Source: SZUA-368 sp028533045
GTDB taxonomy: Bacteria; Spirochaetota; Spirochaetia; DSM-2461
Direction: 5' to 3'
DNA length: 64,000 nt
NCBI GenBank assembly: GCA_050031985.1
Contig: JBNAIG010000025.1
Location: forward strand, 62,001 to 126,000
This document shows positions 15,979 through 24,727 of this stretch, piece after piece. A program made the translations under genes and the position numbers. The notes under the pieces are model-generated. The model was given only the letters and a program-made list of their open reading frames with translations, was not told the origin of the DNA and did not search any database. How positions within the stretch are numbered: position 1 is the first letter of the stretch; the number at the start of each line of letters is the position of its first letter.

Positions 15979-16971
15979 ATGATTCAAAATAAACGATTTG
16001 TCATGGACAAAAACCTGAGGCTGATGTTGGCCTTTCTTAAGGTGAATGAAGTTCAGGTTTTGCAGAAGGCTGATATCCCGGTAGACTTCTTTAGCCGAAA
16101 GGTGCTCTCTTTGACAGGGGAGGAGTACTTCCGCCTCTGGAACGCCATGATAGAATTGGCCAGTCGGGAGACACCCATTCCCCTAATGCTGGATAAGATT
16201 CCCCTTCATGCGGCAATAAATGTTCCCATGATGGCCGCCCTCTGCGCCCACGATTTTATCACCTTTACCCAAAGAATTCGTGAGTTTAAACCTCTTATAG
16301 GTCCCCTTGTCCTGGAGTTGGACGAGACGAAGGAGTGTTACAGCGTCACAATCAAATCGGCTTTGCCGGAAATAACCCTCCATCCCATGGTTGTGGCTAT
16401 CGAAACGATCTTCTTTGTGAAGATGATTCGCTACGCCACGGGGCGGCATATCGTTCCGCAAGCGGTAGAAACGAGTGAGCTTTTGGATGATCCCGGTTAC
16501 GAAGAGTATTTTGGGGTCAAACCCGCCAAGGGCCCGGTGAATAGAGTTGTTTTTAGACTGGAGGATGCCCGTATGGCCTTTGAAATGGAAAACGAAGCGG
16601 TTTGGCAGCAGTTGGAACCGGAATTGAGGCAGCGTCTGGAAGAGTTGGATACGGACACCTCCTTCGCCGCCCGGGTCAGGGCTATTTTAACGGAACTCCT
16701 TCCCCTGGGACAGAGTTCCATCGACGGGGTATCGGATAAACTCTGTATTAGCCCCCGGACCCTGCAGCGCCGCTTAAAAGACGAGAACACCACCTTTCAA
16801 CAGCAGCTCAACCACAGCCGGGAGCTTCTTTCCCGCCATTACCTAAAGAATTCGGAACTGAATATAACGGAGATAGCCTTTCTATTGGGATACGAGGAAC
16901 CGAGTTCCTTTAGCCGGGCTTTTCATATCTGGACAGGTTTGGCCCCCGATGCCTTTAGGAGTGCCTCATGA
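15979..16971 (+). CDS. AraC-family transcriptional regulator (OruR/ArgR-like N-terminal domain)
   Basis: A 330-residue regulator. The N-terminal two thirds matches the arabinose_bd/OruR-type domain (FSRKVLSLTGEEYFRLWNAM, PLMLDKIPLHAAINVPMMAAL), and the C-terminal 100 residues carry two HTH motifs (VSDKLCISPRTLQRRLKDENTTF and ITEIAFLLGYEEPSSFSRAFHIWTG). The start ATG 15979 has GGGGAGGAACCGGG upstream, and the stop overlaps the next ATG (ATGA). It probably regulates its own operon in response to a small lipophilic or amino-acid-like effector; the effector is unknown. Confidence 0.93.
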   Translation: MIQNKRFVMDKNLRLMLAFLKVNEVQVLQKADIPVDFFSRKVLSLTGEEYFRLWNAMIELASRETPIPLMLDKIPLHAAINVPMMAALCAHDFITFTQRIREFKPLIGPLVLELDETKECYSVTIKSALPEITLHPMVVAIETIFFVKMIRYATGRHIVPQAVETSELLDDPGYEEYFGVKPAKGPVNRVVFRLEDARMAFEMENEAVWQQLEPELRQRLEELDTDTSFAARVRAILTELLPLGQSSIDGVSDKLCISPRTLQRRLKDENTTFQQQLNHSRELLSRHYLKNSELNITEIAFLLGYEEPSSFSRAFHIWTGLAPDAFRSAS

Positions 16972-18797
16972 ATTGGGAAAAGAAGTATAGGTTAAGTGTT
17001 GTACTTAGTGTTATTTATCTGTTTATATCGACAAACCTTATTATGTCTTTATTAAACGTTTTCACCGGTGTAATAACGATGGAGGTAGCGCGGGGGTTTT
17101 TAAATTCACCTGCCGGTTTTCTCTATCTGCTTGTCATTCCCCTTTTGGCTTTCCTCGCTTCCCGCTGGGTTGTGCGCTGCAAGGAGAAGAGGGCGGAGGA
17201 ATTCCTTGCCATGCACCGCCGCTATGATATCTATATTCTTTCTTTTCAGATGCTTGTGCCCCTCACCATGTTCCTTATGGGGCCGGTCATGCTCCCCACT
17301 CTTCCGGAGGGAACGAAATGGGATCTCTTTTTTATCACTCTTTTTCTGAATTTGATGATTGCTCCTCCCCTTATTTCCTGGGCGACCTTTCAGTTTGAAA
17401 GGTTTGCCCGCGAAGCAGACTTGAAGGATACGGTCCTTGTTCCTCTGGGGCTTAAAATCGTATTTCTTATTAGTTCCTTCGCCCTGGGGACAGTCGGTCT
17501 CTATATTGTTGTTCTTTTTCTTATTACCAAGGTCGCCTCGTCGGGAGGGACCTTTCCCTGGGGCGTTCTGGCCGCACCCGTTCTTATTGCCCTTGTTGCC
17601 TTTGCCAGCCTTGTGGTTCTTCTGCGGCAGATTTACCGCATCGTTCTGAATCCGGTGGAGCAGTTGAGTAAGCAGGTTCAGAGTATCAGCGGGGGGGATT
17701 TTACCACCCGCTTTCCCGTTTCTACGGCGGACGAACTGGGGGCCCTTTCCTATATGAGTAACAGCCTGGCCGAAAGCCTTACGGCCAGCTTCCGGGAGAT
17801 AGGGACTACCATGGACAATTTGAGCCGGAACAAGAACAAACTGGGCGAGAGGGTTGAGTCGGTCGCCTCATCGGTGGGAACTATTGCGGACAGTATTAAT
17901 CAGTCTACCAATCAGATGGAAAACCACAGCAGCAGTATCGTACAGACCTCGGCGGGGATAGAGGAGCTGGCCCGCAATATAGAATCTCTGGGAGATAATA
18001 TTTCCCATCAGAAAAACACCGTTGAATCCACCTCATCCGCTTCTCGGGAACTGACCGATGCCACCCTGGAACTGGACCGAATCAGCCGGGAAAGTAAGGT
18101 TCAGATCGATGAACTGGTGGTCGATGCGGACCGGGGAAGCGGTCTGATCTCGGAGATGAGCGGGATGATTGAGGAAGTCCGGGAGAGCAGCGAGTTTGTC
18201 ATTAAGGCGAATACCATGATTAATGAAATCTCCGAAACCACCAACCTTTTAGCTATTAACGCCGCCATAGAAGCGGCCCATGCGGGAAAGGCGGGGCTGG
18301 GATTCGCCGTGGTGGCCGATGAGATTCGGAACCTGGCCATTACCACTTCGGAGGAGACGAAAAGCATAGGGGAAAATCTTAACCGGGTTATGAGCCACAT
18401 AAGCAATGTAACCGCCCAGTCGGTACAGGTGAACAGCGCCTTTGACCAGATACGATCCAATGTGGGACGGGTGGACTCCTCCGTTTCCGGGATTCGGGAG
18501 CTTATGGAAAGGATTAACGCCTTTATTGAGAAACTGGAGCAGGCTTTTACCGAACTAAACCGGGTTACCAGCGGGGTTACCACCGGAAGCGAAGAGATGA
18601 GAATCGGCAACGAAGATATGCTTTCCGCCGTAACACATCTTAAGGAGATCAGCGCCATGCTCAAGGACGCTTTGGAAGAGATCGCCGCCCAAACCGGGGG
18701 AATCCGGGACAGTTCGGGCAAGATGAACGAGAATAACAGCGAGACGGATAACTCCCTTAATCAGCTTAAGGAGATTCTGGGGCAGTATAAATATTGA
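16968..18797 (+). CDS. Methyl-accepting chemotaxis protein with multi-helix membrane domain
   Basis: A 609-residue chemoreceptor. Unlike receptors with a periplasmic sensor, it starts with about six hydrophobic segments over the first 220 residues and very short loops, so sensing is probably membrane-embedded. A HAMP domain follows (YRIVLNPVEQLSKQVQSISGGDFTTRFPVSTADELG), then a long coiled-coil signalling domain with the tip ETTNLLAINAAIEAAHAGKAGLGFAVVADEIRNLA, which binds CheA/CheW. ATG 16968 overlaps the AraC stop, so receptor, regulator and reductase are one operon. No CheR-tethering pentapeptide is seen at the C-terminus. Confidence 0.95.
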   Translation: MNWEKKYRLSVVLSVIYLFISTNLIMSLLNVFTGVITMEVARGFLNSPAGFLYLLVIPLLAFLASRWVVRCKEKRAEEFLAMHRRYDIYILSFQMLVPLTMFLMGPVMLPTLPEGTKWDLFFITLFLNLMIAPPLISWATFQFERFAREADLKDTVLVPLGLKIVFLISSFALGTVGLYIVVLFLITKVASSGGTFPWGVLAAPVLIALVAFASLVVLLRQIYRIVLNPVEQLSKQVQSISGGDFTTRFPVSTADELGALSYMSNSLAESLTASFREIGTTMDNLSRNKNKLGERVESVASSVGTIADSINQSTNQMENHSSSIVQTSAGIEELARNIESLGDNISHQKNTVESTSSASRELTDATLELDRISRESKVQIDELVVDADRGSGLISEMSGMIEEVRESSEFVIKANTMINEISETTNLLAINAAIEAAHAGKAGLGFAVVADEIRNLAITTSEETKSIGENLNRVMSHISNVTAQSVQVNSAFDQIRSNVGRVDSSVSGIRELMERINAFIEKLEQAFTELNRVTSGVTTGSEEMRIGNEDMLSAVTHLKEISAMLKDALEEIAAQTGGIRDSSGKMNENNSETDNSLNQLKEILGQYKY

Positions 18798-18866
18798 ATA
18801 TCCCCACTACTTCACAAAACTGTTCAAAAAGCATGTGGGGATGACGCCGAGCGCTTTTGCGGCCGG

Positions 18867-19649
18867 TTAATTCAAGAGAGCGTTCACGGCCATAAAAAGG
18901 GCCGCCGCCAGGGTGGTATAGGCAAAGATGACTTTAAGCTTCTTTTTGTCTGTTTTCACCGCCAGTTTTCCCCCTATCACGCCGCCCGCAATGGCCGCCG
19001 CAGCGGGAAGCAGGGCCGTTTGCAGGTCAAAATGTCCTCCCGCCCAGTGGCCGGCCAATCCCATTAAAGCCGTGGCGGCCACCATGGCCGATGAGGTTCC
19101 CACCGCAATTCCCATGGGAACACCGCAGAAGAGAACCATTAGGGGGACTTTGAAGGAGCCTCCCGAAATCCCCAGGGCTCCCGAGAAGAGTCCGACCACG
19201 GCGCATACCGGTATGGCCACCCAGAGGTTAACCGTGTAGCTTGCCTCGCCGAACTGCCTGTGCCAGTAGCCAAAGCGCTTCTCGGTCTGGATGGGCCGTT
19301 CCTCCACCTTTTTAAGCATGAGAAAACCGGCGATGACCAGAAGTCCCGAGAAGACTAACTTAAGAGTTGTTCCGCTCACATAGTCGGAAAAATAGCCTCC
19401 CACCAGGGCCATAATGTCCGTGGGGGGATCAATCACCAGGGCCAGCTTCCAATCGACCAACTTTTTCTTATGGAAAATTATCATCCCCGCCAGGGCGCTG
19501 CTCATGAGAATGAACTGGCCCGTGGCTGCCGCTTCGTGCATGGAGAGACCGGTCAGGACCAGGGCGAGTACATAAAAATTCCCGCCCCCTCTGCCTGTCA
19601 TCGTCATAATTATGGCGATGGCGAATATTACAAGAGTAACTATTAGCAT
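18867..19649 (-). CDS. TauE/SafE-family sulfite/organosulfonate-type exporter
   Basis: A 260-residue membrane protein with about eight helices and internal duplication: GRGGGNFYVLALVLTGLSMHEAAATGQFILMSSALAGM in the first half and GALGISGGSFKVPLMVLFCGVPMGIAVGTSSAMVAATALMG in the second. The family moves sulfite, sulfoacetate or related sulfur anions out of the cell. It lies 12 nt downstream of a rhodanese gene and is probably co-transcribed with it, supporting a sulfur-handling unit. Confidence 0.92.
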   Translation of the reverse strand: MLIVTLVIFAIAIIMTMTGRGGGNFYVLALVLTGLSMHEAAATGQFILMSSALAGMIIFHKKKLVDWKLALVIDPPTDIMALVGGYFSDYVSGTTLKLVFSGLLVIAGFLMLKKVEERPIQTEKRFGYWHRQFGEASYTVNLWVAIPVCAVVGLFSGALGISGGSFKVPLMVLFCGVPMGIAVGTSSAMVAATALMGLAGHWAGGHFDLQTALLPAAAAIAGGVIGGKLAVKTDKKKLKVIFAYTTLAAALFMAVNALLN

Positions 19650-19661
19650 GTCAGATTTCCC

Positions 19662-20048
19662 TTAACCCAGTTTTTTAAAAACTTTGCCGGGCATGATTTC
19701 CGGGATGAGGGCCGTATAGCCGCCGTCAATATTCCTGACCTTGTCGTATCCCAGAGTCTGGAGGTAGAAGAACGCCATGGTGGAGCGGTTTCCCCCGGAG
19801 CAGAAAAGACCGATTGTCTTGTCCTTGGGGATCTCTTCCAGTCTTTCCGGGAGTTTGTCCAGGGGAATAGTGAGGACCGGAATAAAATGGTCCAGTTTAA
19901 TATCTAGTGTTTCTCTTTCCGCTTCTGAACGCACATCCAAAAGAAGGGCCTCTTTGTTGTTCAGAAGATCGGCGGCGGCGATTTTATGGTTACCCTTGGC
20001 AAAGTAGTCGAGGGTCATGGTTTTGAGTAATTTGTTCATATCGTTCAT
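19662..20048 (-). CDS. Rhodanese-domain sulfurtransferase
   Basis: A single-domain rhodanese of 128 residues. I choose ATG 20048 (MNDMNKLLKTMTLDY) because AAGGAAATAAAT stands directly before it; a longer frame to 20132 has no ribosome binding site. Visible are LLLDVRSEAERE and the active-site loop CSGGNRSTMAFFYLQTLGYDKVRNIDGGYTAL, with the catalytic persulfide Cys. It probably moves sulfane sulfur in the cytoplasm, in an operon with the TauE-type exporter downstream. Confidence 0.93.
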   Translation of the reverse strand: MNDMNKLLKTMTLDYFAKGNHKIAAADLLNNKEALLLDVRSEAERETLDIKLDHFIPVLTIPLDKLPERLEEIPKDKTIGLFCSGGNRSTMAFFYLQTLGYDKVRNIDGGYTALIPEIMPGKVFKKLG

Positions 20049-20229
20049 ATTTATTTCCTTATTAAGTTTTATTAAGAGTGTAGAGTTGATTTTGTTGTTA
20101 AAACCTAATAGCCGTTCCACCAGCAGGGACAAAGTCTTTTGTTTCCCATTAAGAAATCCTTTTTACGATATTAATTCAATTTAACAATTTTACATATTTA
20201 CGTCAATGTTATTGATATCAACTCCGGAA

Positions 20230-20251
20230 TTTCCCCCATTTCTCGGGGAAA
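20230..20251. other. Inverted repeat TTTCCCC/GGGGAAA
   Basis: TTTCCCC and GGGGAAA face each other across about 8 nt, ending 9 nt before the -35 of the hemerythrin promoter. It is a candidate operator in the 295-nt gap between the divergent rhodanese and hemerythrin genes; nothing else is seen there. Confidence 0.3.
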
Positions 20252-20259
20252 AAATAGAA

Positions 20260-20287
20260 TTGTCAATTTTCCTATAATCGTTATACT
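20260..20287 (+). promoter_or_regulatory. Promoter of the hemerythrin-GGDEF gene
   Basis: TTGTCA (20260-20265), a 16-nt spacer and TATACT (20282-20287). Confidence 0.55.
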
Positions 20288-20343
20288 TAGATTATATACC
20301 CCGCTTTGCCCGGCCCTGCCGCAAGAAAGGAGAGCATGAATAA

Positions 20344-21237
20344 ATGGCCCTTATCGATTTCGATATTTACAACTTTGATGAGTTTGAAATCTTCCACTGG
20401 GATGACAATCTTCTTATCCACCATGAAGAGATCGATAATCAGCATCGCTCCCTGGTCGCCCTCCTTAATCGGCTTGCCCGGGCCATGGTCAACAACAATG
20501 ACGGTCATATAGAGAAGGCCTTTGGGGAGTTGGTCGATTATGCGGATTATCATTTTAAGACGGAAGATGCCTATTGGGCAGAGCATATGGGCGACGACGA
20601 CTGGGTTAAGGCCCATCACAAGGTTCACGACTCCTTATTGCCTCAGCTTATGGAAATGAGGAAGAAAGGGGAGGATAGGGAGAAGGACGATCTGATGGAA
20701 GAGCTGGTCTCTTTTCTTATCAGATGGCTGGCCTATCACATCATAGATAACGATAAGAGAATGTCTCTGGCCGTGTCGGAAATCATCAAGGGAAAAAGCA
20801 ACGAGGAGGCCAAGGCGTTCTCCCGTGACAAGATGAACGGTTCCCTTCAGACGCTTACGGAGACAATACTAAAAATGTACGACGGCCTTTCGAGCAATAC
20901 GATTCATCTGATGAAGGAAAGAAGGCTCAGACTTCAGCTGGAAGAGGCCCTCTGTGCTGCAAACGAAGACCTGGAACGGCTGGCCATCACCGATACGCTC
21001 ACCGGGCTTTTTAACAGGAGACATTTTAATGATCTGGGGCATCAGGAGTTTAAACGGGCCGCACGGGATCATGTTTCTTTGGGTTTTATTGAGATTGATA
21101 TTGATTTCTTCAAGACCGTTAACGACACGAAGGGGCATCAGGAGGGAGACCGGATTCTGGAACGGCTGGTTTCCACGGCGGACAAAATGCTCTATAAAGC
21201 GAAGGAAACGGGCCGGAACAAAACGGTGGTTTTCTAG
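20344..21237 (+). CDS. Hemerythrin protein with internally deleted GGDEF domain
   Basis: A 297-residue protein. Residues 15-150 form a bacteriohemerythrin domain with the full di-iron ligand set: QHRSL, HFKTE, HHKVH and HIIDND, so it should bind O2 or NO. After a helical linker comes the start of a diguanylate cyclase domain (LAITDTLTGLFNRRHFNDLG ... GFIEIDIDFFKTVNDTKGHQEGDRILERL), which then jumps directly to the family's C-terminal end (STADKMLYKAKETGRNKTVVF). About 70-80 residues with the GG(D/E)EF signature are missing while the frame stays open. It is therefore unlikely to make c-di-GMP. It is convergent with a second hemerythrin gene only 21 nt away. The ribosome binding site AGGAG is 11-12 nt before ATG 20344. 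Confidence 0.9.
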   Translation: MALIDFDIYNFDEFEIFHWDDNLLIHHEEIDNQHRSLVALLNRLARAMVNNNDGHIEKAFGELVDYADYHFKTEDAYWAEHMGDDDWVKAHHKVHDSLLPQLMEMRKKGEDREKDDLMEELVSFLIRWLAYHIIDNDKRMSLAVSEIIKGKSNEEAKAFSRDKMNGSLQTLTETILKMYDGLSSNTIHLMKERRLRLQLEEALCAANEDLERLAITDTLTGLFNRRHFNDLGHQEFKRAARDHVSLGFIEIDIDFFKTVNDTKGHQEGDRILERLVSTADKMLYKAKETGRNKTVVF

Positions 21238-21258
21238 GCTGCCCGTTCGAAAGGGAGC

Positions 21259-23274
21259 TTACTTTTTCTCCTTAATCAGGATTTCCTTACCCTGTAAAAA
21301 CTGTGAATATTTGGCATCCTCCCCCAGAATATGGTTCATAACCCAGTCCTGAAGGAAGTCGAGTACTTCGTTACTCAGTACGGAGGCTCCCGATTCCAGT
21401 TCTTTCCTTAGGGTGCGCGCCTTGCTCAGAAGGACATGATGCTGTTTTATATGAGCTTCCTTGTGGGGGTAGTCGTACTGGGCAAAGTTGAGTTCTTCCG
21501 TGTCAAAGTGATAGTCCGTATAGTCTACCAGTTCGTCCAGAGTGGAGAGAAGAATATCATCCCCCTGACCGGACTCCATATTTTCATAGAGCCGTTGGAT
21601 GAGGCTTATGAGAATCTTATGCTGCTCGTCGAATTCGTCTATCTTTACGCTTAGCCCGGGATTCCAGCTTACGAACTGGTCAAAGCCCAGGGTCATGAGC
21701 ATTTCCACGATTTTGGCCGATTGATTAGACAGCTCTTTGAAGAGATGATCCGCTCGCCGCTCTACCTTGGCTTCCACCGCTTCCAGGATCTTGGCTACTG
21801 TCATGTGGAGGGCGTTGTGCTCGGTTGTAATCAGTTTATGCTTTTCCCTGTCATCTTCGCAGCAGCCCCGGTCAAGCCATTGGCCCAGTTCGCACTGGTG
21901 GGAATCTATGAGGTTGGCTTCATTTACCGGCATGGTCCCGTCAATAACGGCCCGGCAGGTAGCTACCCAGTTGATGTGGGAGAGAATCAGGTTGGATATC
22001 TGGAATTTCCGTTCACTTCCTTCTTGTTCATTGTGGCTTAAACCGGAGTAGGAGAAAGCGGTCGTTTTGTTCATCATATCTCCCAGAAGGGTGTTGAAGG
22101 TAAGGAAAGAGCCGGAAATCTTGGTCATGACAAGATTCAGGTGGCGCAAGTCGTAGTCCAGAGAGGACATGTCCCTGTCCAAGTCGGCAGCCACGTAGCG
22201 GGCGTTCTCGAAGATACCGGTTATGCTGCTCGAAGCCAGCCCCATCTCTCCCATGCTGAGGGAGGTGTTGTTACTTATTTGCTGTAGCTGTTCGGCGCTG
22301 GCCAGAACATCTTCGGTGCTGCGAAAAACCTCTTCGGTCTGCCCTTTTATCTGTCCCAGGGCCTGGTTCAGGTCGGAAACGCCCCGGTCTATGTCACGGA
22401 AGGCTTCGCCGCTCTCCTTACTGTATCGGGAGGTTTTTTCTATCTGGTCGACCAGGGCGCTGAGGGTGACGCTTATGGTTCCGGCGTTTTCTGAAGTGGA
22501 TTCGGCCAGTTTGCGTATCTCTTCGGCTACGACGGCGAATCCCCGTCCCGCATCCCCCGCGTGGGCCGCTTCGATGGCGGCGTTCATGGAGAGAATATTG
22601 GTGGTGGAGGCAATGTCGTTAATAACCGTAATCATATCCAGGACGTCTTTGACTTTGTCCCTGATAGAGTCGATTTCTTCATCGGTGGAGTTTATCTTGT
22701 CCCGACCCGTAGAGGTGGTATCTACCAGACCGCTCATTTGTCGGGTTTTTTCATCAACAATTTCCGTCACCCGTTTTAGGTTATGATTCACCGACCCGAT
22801 AGATTCGGATACGGCATTGATACTTCCTTCCTGAATCAGCATCTGATCCTTGAGGCTTCCAATGGTGGCGTGTATCTCTTCCACTGCGGCTGAGCCTTCG
22901 GAGATCTCGAGGGAGAGCTTATTGGCTACGTCCGAGTTGTCCCGGGCAATGGTAACTGTGGAGGAGCTGTAACCAAGAGCCTTTTGGATATTCCGGGAGA
23001 GGCGCGTGCTGGACCGTTCGGACTTTTGGATTATGAGCTGGGTCTCCTTAAAGTACTGGCGGACGGAACTTAAAAACTCCTGTAGTGTTTCCAGAAGAGA
23101 TTTTAGGGGTGTTTTCTTAAGGGGAGATATATTATCGACGGACATTCCCTTTAAATGGTTGTCCAGAAATTCGACTCCTTTTTCTTTATCTTTATTCATA
23201 AGAAGCATCATAGCGAGGATAATAAGAAACTCTCCCAGGGAGAGCAGGGCAAGAACAACAAGGATTACTTTCAT
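21259..23274 (-). CDS. Chemoreceptor fused to CZB zinc domain and hemerythrin
   Basis: A 671-residue MCP. One N-terminal helix (residues 3-26) anchors it, with no periplasmic sensor. A methyl-accepting signalling domain follows with the tip ASTTNILSMNAAIEAAHAGDAGRGFAVVAEEIRKLAESTSENA. Next is a chemoreceptor zinc-binding (CZB) domain at about 425-525: NWVATCRAV, then SHQCELGQWLDRGCC and TTEHNALH. The last 130 residues are a bacteriohemerythrin with all ligand motifs: DEQHKILISL, HFDTEE, HKEAH and HILGED. It should sense O2 or NO (hemerythrin) and zinc/oxidants (CZB) in the cytoplasm and steer chemotaxis. It is convergent with the hemerythrin-GGDEF gene. Confidence 0.94.
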   Translation of the reverse strand: MKVILVVLALLSLGEFLIILAMMLLMNKDKEKGVEFLDNHLKGMSVDNISPLKKTPLKSLLETLQEFLSSVRQYFKETQLIIQKSERSSTRLSRNIQKALGYSSSTVTIARDNSDVANKLSLEISEGSAAVEEIHATIGSLKDQMLIQEGSINAVSESIGSVNHNLKRVTEIVDEKTRQMSGLVDTTSTGRDKINSTDEEIDSIRDKVKDVLDMITVINDIASTTNILSMNAAIEAAHAGDAGRGFAVVAEEIRKLAESTSENAGTISVTLSALVDQIEKTSRYSKESGEAFRDIDRGVSDLNQALGQIKGQTEEVFRSTEDVLASAEQLQQISNNTSLSMGEMGLASSSITGIFENARYVAADLDRDMSSLDYDLRHLNLVMTKISGSFLTFNTLLGDMMNKTTAFSYSGLSHNEQEGSERKFQISNLILSHINWVATCRAVIDGTMPVNEANLIDSHQCELGQWLDRGCCEDDREKHKLITTEHNALHMTVAKILEAVEAKVERRADHLFKELSNQSAKIVEMLMTLGFDQFVSWNPGLSVKIDEFDEQHKILISLIQRLYENMESGQGDDILLSTLDELVDYTDYHFDTEELNFAQYDYPHKEAHIKQHHVLLSKARTLRKELESGASVLSNEVLDFLQDWVMNHILGEDAKYSQFLQGKEILIKEKK

Positions 23275-23443
23275 TGATAAACTCCGTAGGGCATAGTAAT
23301 TTATGATTCTGAAAACTGCAACCGTATTTTTCCTATTGTAGGTTATCGTTGTTTATTGATTCATTTTCCCTTTGGTTCTCTTTATGTGAAGAGAAAAAAA
23401 CACATTCTTCATTAGGAATACACGCGGTTTTTGCTTTTTTGTC

Positions 23444-23472
23444 TTGTCCGATTTGGTTTATTTCCCTATTCT
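23444..23472 (+). promoter_or_regulatory. Promoter of the lipoprotein/LysM-like operon
   Basis: TTGTCC (23444-23449), a 17-nt spacer and TATTCT (23467-23472), about 60 nt before the lipoprotein ATG. Confidence 0.5.
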
Positions 23473-23530
23473 ATGAACAAATAATTGCGATTCCAGGATT
23501 TGAATCCCGTTCGCAACGAAGGATAGAAAA

Positions 23531-23962
23531 ATGAGAATGAAGAGTAAATGGCTCTTAGCTTTACTTATTGTTAACGCCCTTTTTCTGGCGTCCTGTGCGT
23601 CCGAACCGGCTTCTGCCGAAGACGGGGCTCGCGCTCAATCCCTGTCTGCCGCTGATGCTAAAAAGGCTGCCGATGAAGCCAGAGCGAAGGCCGATGAAGT
23701 GAAGGCTTTTAAAGCCGCTGCCGATGAGTATGAATCGGCTCTGGAGCTGTATGAGCAGGCTGCTACAGCGGAAACGTCCGGTGACGGTACTGCCGCCATT
23801 GCTTTATATGACCAGTCCACTGTGGAATTTACCAAGGCCCAATCCCTTGCGGAAGAAGCAAGAGAGGCTGCCCTGGCCGCCATGGCGGAAGTGGATAAAG
23901 CTATTAGTGAGACAGAGCAGAAAGCGGAAGAAGCCCTTAATACTACCGGGGAGGAGCAGTAA
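23531..23962 (+). CDS. Alanine-rich coiled-coil lipoprotein
   Basis: A 143-residue lipoprotein with signal MRMKSKWLLALLIVNALF then lipobox LASC. The mature part is almost entirely Ala/Glu/Lys-rich heptad-like helix (AADAKKAADEARAKADEVKAFKAAADEYESALELYEQA), a predicted coiled coil or TPR-like helical hairpin. AAGGA precedes ATG 23531. The stop overlaps the next gene (TAATG), so it is coupled to the LysM-like protein; together they look like an envelope-spanning or peptidoglycan-tethering pair. Function unknown. Confidence 0.88.
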   Translation: MRMKSKWLLALLIVNALFLASCASEPASAEDGARAQSLSAADAKKAADEARAKADEVKAFKAAADEYESALELYEQAATAETSGDGTAAIALYDQSTVEFTKAQSLAEEAREAALAAMAEVDKAISETEQKAEEALNTTGEEQ

Positions 23963-24651
23963 TGGACAAAAGGTTTTTTATTGTAACCATGCTGTTTTTT
24001 TTGACCGCAGCTCTCTGGAGCCAGTCCCTTCAGGATAATGAATACTATCGTAAAATGGTACAGCTCAAGACTCAAAGTGAAGCCGCCTTTGATGAGGGCG
24101 ATTATGGAGAAGCGAAACGCCTGGCCGAAGAAGCCCAAGGGTATAAAGAGCTTTCCGACCAATGGATTGAAACACAATTGGCCGCCTATAGGGCGAGAAG
24201 CGCTCTTAACCTCTTGAAAAAAAGAGTAGACGAGGTAACCCGTTGGGGCGCCGAAAAGAACTATCCCGAGGCTTATGCCGAAGGAACGGCTCTTTATAAG
24301 CAGGCCTATGGGGAATTTCATGATCAGAAAGATTACCCCGCCAGTCTGGAAACTTCCCGGAAGGCTATAGATATCCTCTCCGTGGTAGCCTATGTGCCCG
24401 GGGCAAGTGCCTACCCGGCTTTTTATACCATTCGGCTTTTACCGGGGTATACCGATTGTCTTTGGAATATCGCCGGCTATGATTTTATTTACGGTGATCC
24501 TCTTATGTGGAATAAAATCTATGAGGCAAACAAAAGCAAACTCCCCGACATCAATAATCCCGACTTTGTTCTACCGGAAATTGTGTTGACAATCCCCGCA
24601 TTAAGCGGAGAAACCCGTTCCGGGACCTGGGTGGACGGCGAAATTCGTTAA
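23962..24651 (+). CDS. Secreted LysM-like peptidoglycan-binding protein
   Basis: A 229-residue exported protein with signal peptide MDKRFFIVTMLFFLTAALWS, a helical TPR-like middle (AFDEGDYGEAKRLAEEAQGYKEL; NYPEAYAEGTALYKQAYGEF) and a C-terminal LysM-like domain of the type often seen in spirochaetes: LLPGYTDCLWNIAGYDFIYGDPLMWNKIYEANKSKLPDINNPDFVLPEIVLTIP. It should bind peptidoglycan in the periplasm. The helical middle may pair with the coiled-coil lipoprotein encoded directly upstream with a TAATG overlap. Followed by a strong terminator. Confidence 0.88.
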   Translation: MDKRFFIVTMLFFLTAALWSQSLQDNEYYRKMVQLKTQSEAAFDEGDYGEAKRLAEEAQGYKELSDQWIETQLAAYRARSALNLLKKRVDEVTRWGAEKNYPEAYAEGTALYKQAYGEFHDQKDYPASLETSRKAIDILSVVAYVPGASAYPAFYTIRLLPGYTDCLWNIAGYDFIYGDPLMWNKIYEANKSKLPDINNPDFVLPEIVLTIPALSGETRSGTWVDGEIR

Positions 24652-24672
24652 ATAAATAACACCCCTATTAAG

Positions 24673-24704
24673 AGGCTGTCCTAAAATTGGGGCAGCCTTT
24701 TTTC
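24673..24704 (+). terminator. Rho-independent terminator
   Basis: AGGCTG (24673-24678) pairs with CAGCCT (24693-24698) with extra inner CC/GG pairing, followed by a run of six T. Confidence 0.85.
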
Positions 24705-24727
24705 TGATAATTAGGTATAGTTTAATC

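Noticed and set aside
18797..18866. CCCCAC/GTGGGG inverted repeat between convergent genes as a terminator
   Set aside because: The loop is over 20 nt and no T run follows, so it is not a convincing terminator.
23488..23520. tRNA T-arm-like sequence (GGATTTGAATCC)
   Set aside because: Only a T-loop-like palindrome; no acceptor stem, D-arm or anticodon arm can be built on either strand.
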